A DNA stretch of 64,000 nt from CAWAPD01 sp963783865 (GCA_963783865.1 CAWAPD010000001.1:1178001-1242000), one strand, 5' to 3'. Positions 37,089 to 47,368 are shown, counted from the first letter of the stretch. Numbers and translations: made by a program. Notes: a model not told the origin generated them from the sequence alone.

Positions 37089-38447
37089 TCACGGAGCCGA
37101 GCCCAGCGCCAGCTGGTCGGCAACCTGCTTGTCGAGCTGCTCGAGGCCCGCCTGCAGGTCCGGCACCTTGCCGGCGACCCACTTGTCGTCGAACTGCAGC
37201 AGCAGCGCGGCGTAGCCCGAGCCGCCCGGCGTGAGCGGCGGCGAGTAGTCCGACTTCGCGTTGTTCCAGACGTCGATGAAGGTCTTGAACTGGGGCGGCA
37301 CCTGCAGGTCCGGCGAGCTCGCCGCGGCCGTCGTCGTGGGCACGTTGCCGAGGCCGTTGGCGAGCTTGACCAGAAACGTCGTGTCGGTCGCCATGAACTT
37401 GACGATGTCCCACGCGTCGTCGGGGTGCTTGGCCGTCTTGGGGATGCCGGTGATCGTGCCGCCGACGCGCCCGGAGCCGTACTGGTCGGGGGCCGAGACG
37501 TCGGCCGGGAACGGGGCGGTGCCGTAGTTCAGCTCGGGGTGGTCGTTGGCGATCATCCGCGTGCGCCACTCGCCGTCGAAGACCATCGCCACCTTGCCGG
37601 TCTCGAAGGCGTTGTTGGCGTCGAACTCGGAGCCGGTGTACGTGCTCAGGAACTTGAGCGCGTTGCCGTAGCCGTACCAGTCGACGAGCTGCTTCTGCCA
37701 GGTCAGCGCCTTCGCCCAGCCCGGCTCGGTCGAGAACTGCGGCTGTCCCTGGTCGTTGAACCACGAAGCCCCCCAGGCGCGGCCGAGGTCGGAGGGGTCG
37801 AGCTCCTCCCAGGCCTCGAGCGGCAGGAACCCGCACACCTTGAGCGAGCCGTCGCTGTTGCGCACGGTGAGCTTCTTGGCGTCGGCCATGAGCTCGTCCA
37901 TCGTCTTGGGCGGGGCCGTGATGCCGGCCTTCGCGAGCAGGTCCTTGTTGTAGTAGAAGCCGTAGGAGTCGGTGAGCACGGGCAGCACGACCTGCTTGCC
38001 CTCGAACTGGGTGTAGGTGTAGGTCGCCGGCGCGAACGTGCTGGTCGGCAGGTTGTCCTTGTCCATGTACGGCTTGAGGTCGAGCAGCAGGCCGTCGTGG
38101 GCGTACTGACCCACGTAGTCGGGCCCGAACGAGACGATCACGTCGGGCCCGTTGCCGGCGTTGACCGCCTTGATGATCTGCTGGTCGAACGTCGTCGAGT
38201 CGGGGAAGCCGATCACCTTGACGGTGATCCACGGGTACTGCGCCTTGTAGCCGGCCAGCGCCGTCTTGAACGCCTTGACCTCGGACGGCGCCGTCCAGAC
38301 GTGCCAGAGCGTGACCGTCACCGGCGCGTGGCTGGCGGCGGTCACCGGGCTGGCGCTCGTGCCGCCGCCGCCGCTGCTGCCGCAGCCGGCGGCCAGCGCC
38401 AGGGCGACGACCGCCGCGACGATGAGGATGAGCGGGGTCCGTTTCAT
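37089..38447 (-). CDS. Extracellular sugar-binding lipoprotein (locus 1)
   Basis: A 452-residue family-1 solute-binding protein. Lipobox LALAAGC gives lipidation at Cys22, followed by a Ser/Gly-rich tether. The body has the expected TLWHVWTAPSEVKAFKTA, PDVIVSFGPDYVGQYA and YGFYYNKDLLAKAGI. It captures an oligosaccharide for the two permeases downstream. ATG 38447 overlaps the stop of the ROK regulator (ATGA), so the two are translationally coupled. Confidence 0.93.
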   Translation of the reverse strand: MKRTPLILIVAAVVALALAAGCGSSGGGGTSASPVTAASHAPVTVTLWHVWTAPSEVKAFKTALAGYKAQYPWITVKVIGFPDSTTFDQQIIKAVNAGNGPDVIVSFGPDYVGQYAHDGLLLDLKPYMDKDNLPTSTFAPATYTYTQFEGKQVVLPVLTDSYGFYYNKDLLAKAGITAPPKTMDELMADAKKLTVRNSDGSLKVCGFLPLEAWEELDPSDLGRAWGASWFNDQGQPQFSTEPGWAKALTWQKQLVDWYGYGNALKFLSTYTGSEFDANNAFETGKVAMVFDGEWRTRMIANDHPELNYGTAPFPADVSAPDQYGSGRVGGTITGIPKTAKHPDDAWDIVKFMATDTTFLVKLANGLGNVPTTTAAASSPDLQVPPQFKTFIDVWNNAKSDYSPPLTPGGSGYAALLLQFDDKWVAGKVPDLQAGLEQLDKQVADQLALGSAP

Positions 38448-39604
38448 GATGGTCGGCCTCCTTGACCCTGGGACGGTACGGTGGTGACGCCACGGCTGAA
38501 CAGGCGCACCTGCGCCGCCTCGAGCGCGGTGGCGACGGCGCCGGCGAGCACCGCCTCCTCTCCGAGCTGGGAGACGGCCAGGCGCGGCCGGAAGGGACTG
38601 AGCAGGCGCAGCTCGTCGTGGATGGGCCCGATCAGCAGGTCGGCGTTGCTGGCGGCGATGCCGCCGCCGAGGATCACGAGCTCGGGGTCGAGCACCGGGG
38701 CCACGGCGGCGATGGCCAGGGCCAGGCGGCGCGCCTCGGTGGCGACGACCTCGCGGGCGAGGTCGTCGCCGCGGCGCGCCGCGGCGAAGATCGAACGGGC
38801 GCTGAGCGGCGGCTTCATGCCCAAGGCGCGAGCCTGACGCACGACGCCCGAGGCTCCGGCGGCGTCTTCGAAGAGGCCGCGGCGCCGGGCCCCGCGGCCG
38901 GCGAGGGCGCCGTCGCCCAGTGGCAGGTGGCCGATCTCGCCGGCCGCCCCCCCGGCGCCGCGATACAGCTCGCCGTCGATGACGATGCCCATGCCCACGC
39001 CGGTGCCGACCCAGAGGACGACGAAGTCGCGGACCCGCCGGCCCATGCCGTGGGCGCGCTCGCCGAGCGCCGCCAGGTTGACGTCGTTCTCGAAGGTGAC
39101 GTCCGTCCCGAGCTGCTCGTGGATCTCGTCGATCAGGCCGCGGCGCCCCCAGCCGGGCAGGTTGGGCGCGTTGGCCAGGCGTCCTCGCGAAGGGATGAGC
39201 ACGCCGGGGCTGCCGACGGTCGCCTGGGTCACCGCGTTCCAGGCGATGCCGGCGTCGCCGGCCACGGCGTGCGCGATCTCCCCGATCTGGGCGACGAGCG
39301 CGCCGGCGCTGCCGGCGCGGGCGCGCTCGTCGCGCCGTGCCGCGATCGCCCCGGTGATGTCGGCCACCGCGGCCCGCATCCACTGCCGGCCGACGTCGAT
39401 GCCGACGACCCAGCCCGAGCCGGGGTCGATCTCGTAGAGCTTGGCGCTGGGCCCCTTGCCGCCGCGCGAGTGCCCGACGTGGTGGACGAGACCGGCCTCT
39501 TCGAGCCGAGCGAGCGCCAGCGAGACGGTCGGCTTGGAGAGGCCGGTCTCCCGGGCGATGTCGCTGCGCGAGACGGTGCCGGTGAGGCGGATCAGCTCGA
39601 GCAC
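38444..39604 (-). CDS. ROK-family transcriptional regulator (locus 1)
   Basis: A 386-residue (from GTG 39604) or longer repressor: winged HTH (VSRSDIARETGLSKPTVSLALARLEEAGLV) followed by a ROK sugar-kinase fold (VGIDVGRQWMRAAVADITG, FENDVNLAALGE, WVGTGVGMGIVIDGELYRG). The CxCGxxGC zinc site of true ROK kinases is absent (ARRRGLFEDA), as in many regulators. Conserved coding goes on upstream (AGQPRLLRAINERT), but no ATG, GTG or TTG lies there; an ACG at 39682 sits six bases after GAGGGGGG. First gene of the binding-protein/permease operon, with a ROK-type palindrome at 39731-39760. Confidence 0.9.
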   Translation of the reverse strand: MLELIRLTGTVSRSDIARETGLSKPTVSLALARLEEAGLVHHVGHSRGGKGPSAKLYEIDPGSGWVVGIDVGRQWMRAAVADITGAIAARRDERARAGSAGALVAQIGEIAHAVAGDAGIAWNAVTQATVGSPGVLIPSRGRLANAPNLPGWGRRGLIDEIHEQLGTDVTFENDVNLAALGERAHGMGRRVRDFVVLWVGTGVGMGIVIDGELYRGAGGAAGEIGHLPLGDGALAGRGARRRGLFEDAAGASGVVRQARALGMKPPLSARSIFAAARRGDDLAREVVATEARRLALAIAAVAPVLDPELVILGGGIAASNADLLIGPIHDELRLLSPFRPRLAVSQLGEEAVLAGAVATALEAAQVRLFSRGVTTVPSQGQGGRPS

Positions 39605-39730
39605 GGTGCGCTCGTTGATCGCCCGCAGCAGGCGTGGCTGACCCGCCGTGTAGGTGGAGGTGCTGGTCCCGTCTGCGCCCGTGGCGCCCCCCTCGACGAC
39701 CCCCCGGCGCGGTCCCCGGCGCCGCGCGCG

Positions 39731-39760
39731 GTATTAGTAAGGAAACCTTCCTGACAATAC
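39731..39760. promoter_or_regulatory. ROK-type operator upstream of the ROK regulator operon
   Basis: A 30-base imperfect palindrome: GTATT...AATAC outside, AGGAA-ACC-TTCCT (39740-39752) inside, followed by GACA. The core matches a second site at 41223-41235. Its position before the ROK gene fits autoregulation. Confidence 0.7.
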
Positions 39761-39814
39761 CGGACCATAGACCGCGACGCGGCGGGGAGTCAAGCAGGCG
39801 ACCCGGCCGCCTCC

Positions 39815-41085
39815 CTACCGGGCGAAGAACGCCGGCAGATACTCGCGGTTGGCCTCGAGCAGCGCGTCCAGGAGCGGCGCGGCGACCTCGTACTCGCGCA
39901 CCAGCGGGTTGGCGAGCAGGGCGCGCAGGGCGAGGTCGCGGTCGCCGCTCGTCGCGGCGGCCACGGTCAGCCGCTCGTAGGCCTTGGCGTGCTCGATCAG
40001 GCCGAGCATGTCGGGAGGGAGCGGATCGACCGGGAGGGGGTGAGCCCCCTCCCGGTCGATCCGGCAGGCCACCTCGACGACCGCGTCGTCGGGCAGGCCC
40101 GGGATCGCGCCCCGGTTGGACGTGTTGACGACCTGCACGTCGCCGCGATCGCCGTAGAGCGACTCGATCAGCATGGCGGATGCCTCGCTGTAGAAGGCGC
40201 CGCCCCGCTCCTCGAGCAGCTTCGGCTTCACGTTCAGCCCGGGGTCGGCGTACATCTCGAGCAGGCCGCGCTCGATCTCCATGACCTCCTCGGCTCGCGG
40301 GCGCTCGTGCGGGCCCTCTCCAACTCCTTCGTGGCGAAGTAGTAGTAGTGCAGATAGTAGGACGGGATCGCCCGCTGCAGCCGGATCAGAGCCGCCGGCA
40401 GGTCGATCTCCTCGGCGATCGCGTCGGCGTGGCCGTCGATCAGCTCGGGCAGCCGGTCGGCGCCGTCGACCAGCACCTTGCGCTCCCACGAGAGGTGGTT
40501 GAGGCCGACGTGCTCGAGCTGCACGCGGTCGGGCTCGACGCCGAGCAGCTTGGCGAACTCGCGCTGGAAGCCGATCGGCACGTTGCAGAGGCCGATCGCG
40601 TGGGCGCCGTGGTCGAGCAGCGCCTGGGTGACGAGCCCGGACGGGTTGGTGAAGTCGAGCAGCCAGGCGCCGGGGGCGCCGAGCCGGGCGGTGTCGTCGG
40701 CGATCGAGAGGACGACCGGGATCGTGCGCAGCGCCTTGGCGAAGCCGCCCGGCCCGGTCGTCTCCTGCCCGAGGCAACCGAAGCGGGGCGGGATCGTCTC
40801 GTCGCGCAGGCGCGCGGCCATGCCGCCGACGCGCAGCTGCACGAGCACGAAGCTCGCGCCCTCGATCGCCGCCTCGCGGTCGGTCGTCAGCGTGAGCCGG
40901 CCGGTGAAGCCAAGGGTGTCGAGGATGCGCTGCGCCAGACCGCCGACCACGTCGAGGCGCTCGCGGTCGATGTCGTGGAGCACGAGCTCGTCGACGGGCA
41001 GCCGCTCACGGCGCAGACCGACGCCCTCGACGAGCTCGGGCGTGTAGGTGCTGCCGCCGCCGATGACCGCGATCTTGATCCCCAT
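39815..41085 (-). pseudogene. GH4 family glycosidase (NAD+/Mn2+-dependent), frameshifted
   Basis: Glycoside hydrolase family 4 (6-phospho-glucosidase/galactosidase type), using NAD+ and a metal to cleave phosphorylated or free disaccharides in the cytoplasm. N-terminal NAD site IKIAVIGGGSTYTPELVEG; metal and substrate parts DFTNPSGLVTQALLDHG, GLCNVPIGFQREFAKLLG, EHVGLNHLSWERKV. The frame breaks after YYYFATKELE, at about 40308-40325, where one base seems to be missing; the rest (GPHERPRAEEVMEIERGLLEMYADPGLN...VNTSNRGAIPGLPDDAVVEVACRID) reads well in another frame to the stop at 39815. Divergent from the deacetylase operon. Confidence 0.9.
40022..40063. repeat. Perfect 19-bp inverted repeat inside the GH4 gene
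   Basis: Arms 40022-40040 and 40045-40063 with loop TGAG. It encodes RIDREGAHPLPVDPLP, between the conserved VVEVACRID strand and the MLGLIEHAKAYERL helix, a position that tolerates insertions. Confidence 0.85.
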
Positions 41086-41136
41086 CGCCGCGCTCCCCCT
41101 CGGTCCGGTGCCGCCTCTGCCGGTTCTCCGCGCACC

Positions 41137-41169
41137 TGTTCACTTGAACAAGAAGTCGTTCACTTGAAC
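41137..41169. promoter_or_regulatory. Tandem GTTCACTTGAAC operators in divergent promoter
   Basis: Two identical 12-bp palindromes, GTTCACTTGAAC at 41138-41149 and 41158-41169, with centres exactly 20 bp apart, nearly two helix turns. They lie between the divergent GH4 and deacetylase genes and differ from the ROK site 50 bases away, so a second regulator is likely. Confidence 0.7.
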
Positions 41170-41219
41170 ATGGTTCCGCCGCGCCACATCCTACGGTATG
41201 ATGACGCCCGAGGGGAATC

Positions 41220-41238
41220 GTTAGGAAAGTTTCCTGAC
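41220..41238. promoter_or_regulatory. ROK-type operator upstream of the deacetylase-kinase-ATPase operon
   Basis: AGGAAA-G-TTTCCT (41223-41235), a perfect 6+1+6 palindrome followed by GACA, as at 39740-39756. It lies 28 bases before the deacetylase start. Probably bound by the ROK repressor encoded at 38444-39604. Confidence 0.72.
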
Positions 41239-41265
41239 AGATGGTGTCATGCCCGAGGAGCAGCC

Positions 41266-41889
41266 GTGCGCGTCGCTTTGACCGTCGACATCGAGCAGCG
41301 CAGCCGCGTCGCCGACCCGGCGAACCCGGTCCGTCTGCTCGACCTGCTCGCGGAGCACGCGGTCCCGGCGACCTTCTTCATGCAGGGCCGCTGGGCGGCC
41401 GCCTACCCGGACACGGCTCGCAGGGTGGCCGACGAGGGCCACCTGATCGGCAACCACACGTACCACCATGCGCCGTTGACGATGATGTCCGACGAGGGCA
41501 TCCGCCACACGGTCGAGCGTGCCGAGGCCGTGATCCAGGAGGGGACCGGTGCGCCGCTCAAGCCATGGTTCCGCTGCCCCTACGGCGACGGCGAGGACGA
41601 TCCGAGGGTGCTGCGCGTGCTCGACGAGGTCGGCTACCGCAACATCGGCTGGGACGTCGACGCCAACGACTGGCGGCCCGGGCGCGACGCCGACGAGCTG
41701 GTGGCCGCCGTGATCGACGGGTGCATGAGCTTCGGCGACGGGGCGATCGTGCTGATGCACAGCTGGCCCGACGTGACGGTGGCGGCGCTGCCGCAGGTGA
41801 TCGAAGGCCTGCGCGAATCGGGGGCCGAGCTGGTGAGGCTGGACGAGGTTGGACGTGCTGTGAGCGGGACCGGGGAGACGCGGAGATGA
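41266..41889 (+). CDS. NodB-type polysaccharide/oligosaccharide deacetylase, cytoplasmic
   Basis: A 207-residue carbohydrate esterase family 4-like enzyme without signal peptide, so it acts on an imported sugar. Blocks: ALTVDIEQ (catalytic Asp; the second Asp of the common TFDDG is replaced), GNHTYHH (HTxxH metal site), FRCPYGDGE, GWDVDANDW, and IVLMHSW. It would remove an N-acetyl group. GTG 41266 is fixed by CGAGGAG eight bases upstream. The stop overlaps the start of the kinase gene (ATGA). Confidence 0.88.
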   Translation: MRVALTVDIEQRSRVADPANPVRLLDLLAEHAVPATFFMQGRWAAAYPDTARRVADEGHLIGNHTYHHAPLTMMSDEGIRHTVERAEAVIQEGTGAPLKPWFRCPYGDGEDDPRVLRVLDEVGYRNIGWDVDANDWRPGRDADELVAAVIDGCMSFGDGAIVLMHSWPDVTVAALPQVIEGLRESGAELVRLDEVGRAVSGTGETRR

Positions 41890-42926
41890 CCGTCGGCGAC
41901 GAAAGCCTGCTGCTCGCCGTCGATGGCGGCAACTCGAAGCTCGATCTCGTGGTGCTGCGCGAGGACGGCACCGTGCTGGGCATGGGGCGGGGGGGCGGCG
42001 CGCCGTTCACCCTGGCCTGCGAGCAGGCCTCGCTCGAGGCGGTCGAGACCGCCTTCGGCGAGGCCTGCTCGCAGGCCGGGCTCGACCCGGCGCGCCGCCC
42101 CGTCGCCGCGCTCGGCGTCTTCTGCCTGGCCGGCGCCGACCTGCCGGTCGACGACCGCCGCATCCTGCGCGCGCTGCGCAGGATGCGTCTGGCCCGGGAG
42201 CTCGTGCTGCGCAACGACACGTTCGCGGTGCTGCGCGCCGGCACCGAGCGGCCGTGGGGCGTGGGCGTCGTCTGCGGCGCCGGCATGAACTGCTCGGCCG
42301 TGGCGCCCGACGGGCGCGTCGTCCGCTTCGCCTCGCTGGGCGAGGTCTCGGGCGACGACGGCGGGGGCGGCTGGCTGGGCATGCAGGCGATCCGCGCCGC
42401 CGTGCGCGGGCGGGACGGCCGCGACGAGCGCACCGCGCTCGAGCGGCTCGTGCCCGCGCACTTCGGGGTCCGCTCGACCCAGGCGGTGCTCGAGCTGATC
42501 CAGACCGGGAAGCTCGACCCCTACCCGGTCGAGCTCGCGCCGGTGGTGTTCGGGGCGGCGGGCGACGGCGACGCCGTCGCCCGCCGCCTCCTCGACCACC
42601 TCGCCGACGAGATCGTCCTCATGGTCGCCTCGGCCGCGCGCCGCCTGCGGCTGACCCGGCGCGACCCCGATGTCGTGCTCGGCGGCGGAGTCTTCCGCGC
42701 CGGCGACGGCTGCTTCCTCGCGCGCGTGACCGACGGCGTGCATGCCGTCGTGCCGGCGGCGCGCGTCACGCGGCTCGAGGCGGCGCCGGTCGCCGGCGCG
42801 GCGCTGCTCGCGCTCGACCGCGCCGGCGCCTCGCGAGACGCGGCGGCGCGCGTGCGCGCCGCCCTTGCCGCCGGCCGCCCCGCCGCGGCGGCCGGCGCAC
42901 CTACCGCGACCCTCCAGGAGGCGTGA
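41886..42926 (+). CDS. BadF/BadG/BcrA-type sugar kinase (N-acetylglucosamine kinase-like)
   Basis: A 346-residue ASKHA-fold kinase: LLLAVDGGNSKLDLVVL (phosphate 1), VFCLAGADLPVDDRR, LRNDTFAVLRAGTERPWGVGVVCGAGMNCSAV (phosphate 2), SGDDGGGGWLGMQAI, and DVVLGGGVFRAG (adenosine). This family includes eukaryotic and bacterial N-acetylglucosamine kinases, which fits the neighbouring deacetylase and GH4. It starts at ATG 41886, overlapping the deacetylase stop; the ATPase follows two bases after its end. Confidence 0.87.
   Translation: MTVGDESLLLAVDGGNSKLDLVVLREDGTVLGMGRGGGAPFTLACEQASLEAVETAFGEACSQAGLDPARRPVAALGVFCLAGADLPVDDRRILRALRRMRLARELVLRNDTFAVLRAGTERPWGVGVVCGAGMNCSAVAPDGRVVRFASLGEVSGDDGGGGWLGMQAIRAAVRGRDGRDERTALERLVPAHFGVRSTQAVLELIQTGKLDPYPVELAPVVFGAAGDGDAVARRLLDHLADEIVLMVASAARRLRLTRRDPDVVLGGGVFRAGDGCFLARVTDGVHAVVPAARVTRLEAAPVAGAALLALDRAGASRDAAARVRAALAAGRPAAAAGAPTATLQEA
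42554..42588. repeat. Perfect 16-bp GC inverted repeat inside the sugar-kinase gene
   Basis: Arms 42554-42569 and 42573-42588 with loop GAC. It encodes AAGDGDAVARR, a helix-start loop before LLDHLADEIVLMV. Confidence 0.8.
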
Positions 42927-42927
42927 C

Positions 42928-44139
<1,212 letters not shown>

Positions 44140-44212
44140 ATCTCGGCGAGTGAGGGCGGCGGCGCGTCGCGTCGCCGCCTCTCGCTCGCCGCCTCTCGCC
44201 CGCCCGCTTGCG

Positions 44213-44245
44213 CCGCCATATAGATTGTCTTACTATATCTAAATC
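44213..44245 (+). promoter_or_regulatory. AT-rich promoter/operator of the MarR operon
   Basis: A conspicuous AT-rich island in GC-rich DNA. AGAT...ATCT dyad symmetry surrounds TGTCTTACTAT, with TATATC-type -10 candidates. MarR-family repressors commonly bind such AT-rich dyads over their own promoter, so autoregulation of the marR-exporter pair is likely. Confidence 0.5.
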
Positions 44246-44312
44246 CGTGAAGCACTTTCGCCGTCGCGCCAGCGGCCGGCGCCGCAGGACCACGACCCCG
44301 AGGAGTACCACT

Positions 44313-44789
44313 GTGACCGCGACCACCACGCGCGACGCGCTGCTGCGCGACTGCGTCCAGGACATGCAGACGTTCTTCCAGGCGCTGTCGCGCGTGGACA
44401 GCCCGCACTGGCTCGGGCTCGACATCACGATGGGCCAGCTCAAGGCGATCCTCGCGCTCGGGGTCAACGGGCCGCTGTCTGTGGGCGCCCTCGGGCGGAC
44501 GCTCGGCATCAGCGAGCCGTCGGCCAGTCTGCTGGTGGACCGGCTCGAGGAGCAGGACCTCGCGACGCGCGGACCCGACGAGACCGATGGCCGGCGGACA
44601 CTGGTCAACCTGACAAGCGAGGCGAGGGAGCTCGGCGAGCGCCTGCGGCACACGCACGACGGCCGACTGAGCGAATGGCTCGACCGGCTGTCGGACGACG
44701 AGCTGGAGGGACTCGGGCGCGGGCTGGCCGCACTGGCGCGGCTCGGCCGCGCCGACGGCCAGCCCGCGCCCGAGGCGGGTGTGCGATGA
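44313..44789 (+). CDS. MarR-family transcriptional regulator
   Basis: A 158-residue winged-helix regulator: ITMGQLKAILALGVNGPLSVGALGRTLGISEPSASLLVDRLEEQDLATR is the HTH, RGPDETDGRRTLVNLT the wing with the typical D-R-R pattern. It probably represses the exporter gene whose ATG overlaps its stop (ATGA at 44786-44789). GTG 44313 is set by CGAGGAG; an upstream in-frame extension is Arg/Thr-rich and not family-like. Confidence 0.9.
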   Translation: MTATTTRDALLRDCVQDMQTFFQALSRVDSPHWLGLDITMGQLKAILALGVNGPLSVGALGRTLGISEPSASLLVDRLEEQDLATRGPDETDGRRTLVNLTSEARELGERLRHTHDGRLSEWLDRLSDDELEGLGRGLAALARLGRADGQPAPEAGVR

Positions 44790-46550
44790 GGTTCGGGAAC
44801 GGGGGCGGCGCGGTCTCGGCCGCCACCGAGCATCAGGCGGCGATCGACCGCCACGCCGCCACCAACCGCAAGTCCTGGGGCGAGACGCTCAGCCGCCGCC
44901 GGATCACGCTGGTCCTGATCAGTGTCATCCTCGGTATGCTGCTGTCGGCGCTCGACCAGACGATCGTCGGCACGGCGATGCCGAGGATCGTGCAGACCCT
45001 GCCGAACGGGGTCGAGCACTACGTCTGGGTCACCACCGGCTACCTTCTGGCCGCGGCCGCCTCGATGCCGATCTGGGGCAAGCTCTCCGACGCCTACGGG
45101 CGCAAGCCGTTCTATGCCTTGGGCATGGGCATCTTCGTCGTGGGGTCGGCGCTGTGCGGCCAGTCGCACACCATGACCGAGCTCATCGCGTTCCGTGCGT
45201 TCCAGGGCCTCGGGGCCGGCGCCATGATGCCGATCTCGCAGGCGATCGTCGGCGATGTCTTCCCACCCGCCCAGCGCGCCAAGTTCATGGGCGTGCTGAT
45301 GAGCGTCTTCGGCCTGGCGATGATCGTCGGGCCGCTGCTCGGCGGGTGGATCACCGACAACTTCAGCTGGCGGTGGGTCTTCTACGTCAACCTGCCCGTG
45401 GGCATCGTGGCGATCGTCTTCTGCCTGTATGCGCTGCCCAGCCACGTCACGCTCCACAAGCACGCGCTCGACTACGCCGGCTCGGCGCTGCTGGTGGCTG
45501 CGGCCGTGCCGCTGCTGCTCGGCTTCAGCTGGGCCGGCACGACGTACCCGTGGGTGTCGCCGCAGGTCATCGGCGCCTGGGCCTTCTCGGCCGTCGCCTG
45601 GGTCGCGTTCTTCTGGTGGGAGATGCGCGCCCGCGAGCCGGTGATCAACCCCCGCCTGTTCACCAACAGGGTGTTCTCGGTCTCGGCGGCGGCGAGCTCG
45701 CTCCAGAATGCGGCCATGTTCGGGGCCATCATGTTCGTACCGCTGTTCGTGCAGATCGTGCAGGGCCATTCGGCGACCAACTCGGGCGTGATCCTCATGC
45801 CGATGATGTTCGCCGCCATCGCCGCCAGCATCGTCGCCGGGCAGCTCATGGCGCGCACGGGACGCTACAAGTGGCTCGTGGTCGCCGGTTTCGCCGCCGT
45901 GGCCGTCGGCGCCTACCTGTTGAGCCGCCTGACGATGGACTCGGGCCGCTCGGCCCTCTGGCTGGACACGGCGATCATGGGCCTCGGCCTGGGCGTGGCC
46001 ATGAGCGCGTTCACGACCATCGTGCAGAACCAGTATCCAGTCCACCGCCTGGGCGAGGTGTCGGCCAGCCTGCAGTTCTTCCGCATGATCGGCAGCACCG
46101 TCGGCCTGGCGATCTTCGGCAGCGTGTTGAACAACCAGTTCACGAGCCACCTCGGGGCGAACGTGCCGGCTCCGGTGGTGAAGGGCCTGTCGGCCGCCGA
46201 CCTCGACAACGCCAACGCGCTCGGCTCGACGCAGGCGCAGCAGGCGATCCACCAGATCGTGAGCAAGGTCGCGCAGGCGCTCGGCGCCCCGGCCGAGCCA
46301 GCTGGCCCAGACCGTCTCCCACGGCCTGCGGCTCGCCCTCGAGCAGTCGATCAACACGCTGTTCGTCGTCTCGACGATCATCGGCGTCGCCGGGCTCGTG
46401 GTCGTGCTGTTCCTGCCCGAAGTGAAGTTGCGCACCAGCTACAGCGCCGAGGATCTCGAAGACCTCGCCGAAGAGGGCATCGCCGCCGATCCCGGCACTC
46501 AGGACATGCCGGCGGGCGCCGCGGCGGCCATGACAGCCGACACCGAGTAG
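44786..46550 (+). pseudogene. MFS drug exporter, DHA2 (EmrB/QacA) family, frameshifted near its end
   Basis: A 14-helix proton-coupled exporter under the MarR gene: VILGMLLSALDQTIVGTAMPRI (motif D1), GKLSDAYGRKPFYALGM (motif A), AFQGLGAGAMMPISQAIVGD (motif B), MIVGPLLGGWITDNFSWRWVFYVNLPVG (motif C). The frame is intact to QALGAPAE; at about 46291-46300 one extra base shifts it. The true last helix (QLAQTVSHGLRLALEQS, TLFVVSTIIGVAGLVVVLFLPE) and a tail (SAEDLEDLAEEG) continue in the next frame to TAG 46548-46550. Probable sequencing error or a recent lesion. Confidence 0.9.
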
Positions 46551-46560
46551 CGCCGTCGCT

Positions 46561-46598
46561 GGGGCGGGCGGCGGCCGCGAGCGGCCGCCGCCCGCCCC
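46561..46598. terminator. Perfect 18-bp GC hairpin between convergent genes
   Basis: Arms 46561-46578 and 46581-46598 with a 2-base GA centre, followed by TCCTTCCT. It separates the exporter from the convergent secreted-protein gene and can terminate both. Confidence 0.7.
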
Positions 46599-46625
46599 TC
46601 CTTCCTCAACGGCGATCGGCCACGG

Positions 46626-47244
46626 CTACTTCAGGCTGAACCTGAGTGTCGCGGTGCCGAACGCCGCGCCGGCGCCGGGGGAGTTCCCGAAGACATCCCG
46701 GAACGCCGCGTCCCCGTTGGCCGACCAGACGAGCGGGACGTCCGAGATGGTGATCCGGGTGACGCCGTTCCTGACCGTCTTGTGCGTCGTCGACGCCGAC
46801 GTGTCGAGTGCGAAGATGTCGGTCCTCTTGCCGGCATCATTGGGGATCGCCGTGAGCGTCGGCGACGCGGTGAGCGCGATCCGGAGGCCGCGCAGGCTCA
46901 GAGAGCTGCCAGACGGGACCAGCGGTCACGGAGACGAACTCCACGCCGCCCCGGTGCTTGAGCAAGCCTCTGTGCGTCGAGACGTTGAAGGTCCCACCCG
47001 AGACGGGGATCGTCAGCGACGGACCGGTGGTGCTGAACGCGATCCGGGCCGGCGGGATGGCGTACACGGGGAAGACCCTGTTGAAGAGGTCGGCGGTGAG
47101 CGTGGGGTCGAGGACGATCTTCGTGGTGCCGCCGGTCACGGTGGCGGCCCGGGCGCTGCCGGCGCCGGCGACGGCTACCACGGTGATGACGGCGGCGAGC
47201 GCGACGGCGAAGAACGCGCGGTACGGGTGCGATGAGGAATGCAT
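46626..47244 (-). pseudogene. Secreted protein of unknown family, frameshifted
   Basis: A Sec-exported protein of about 205 residues (signal peptide 1-35, SARA). The mature part is beta-rich: TKIVLDPTLTADLFNRVFPVYAIPPARIAFS, GGTFNVSTHRGLLKHRGGVEFVSV. At about 46918-46923 an extra base shifts the frame; the continuation VPSGSSLSLRGLRIALTASPTLTAIPND...TTHKTVRNGVTRITISDVPLVWS runs to TAG 46626-46628. There is a faint likeness to HtaA-type cell-surface domains, which I do not rely on. GGGAGGCAAGGAAG precedes ATG 47244. Confidence 0.72.
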
Positions 47245-47344
47245 CTTCCTTGCCTCCCTTTGGGGGTGTGCTCCGATTATCGACTCGAGGGCGACGTTCC
47301 CGGGGCCGTCGGAAAGGGAAACCGTCGCGACTCCGCCGGGCGGG

Positions 47345-47368
47345 GGAGCGGGCCGGACGGCCCGCTCC
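47345..47368. promoter_or_regulatory. Hairpin in the divergent region before the glutaredoxin gene
   Basis: GGAGCGGGCC and GGCCCGCTCC form a perfect 10-bp stem with loop GGAC, between the divergent secreted-protein and glutaredoxin genes. Role unclear: leader structure or operator. Confidence 0.35.
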
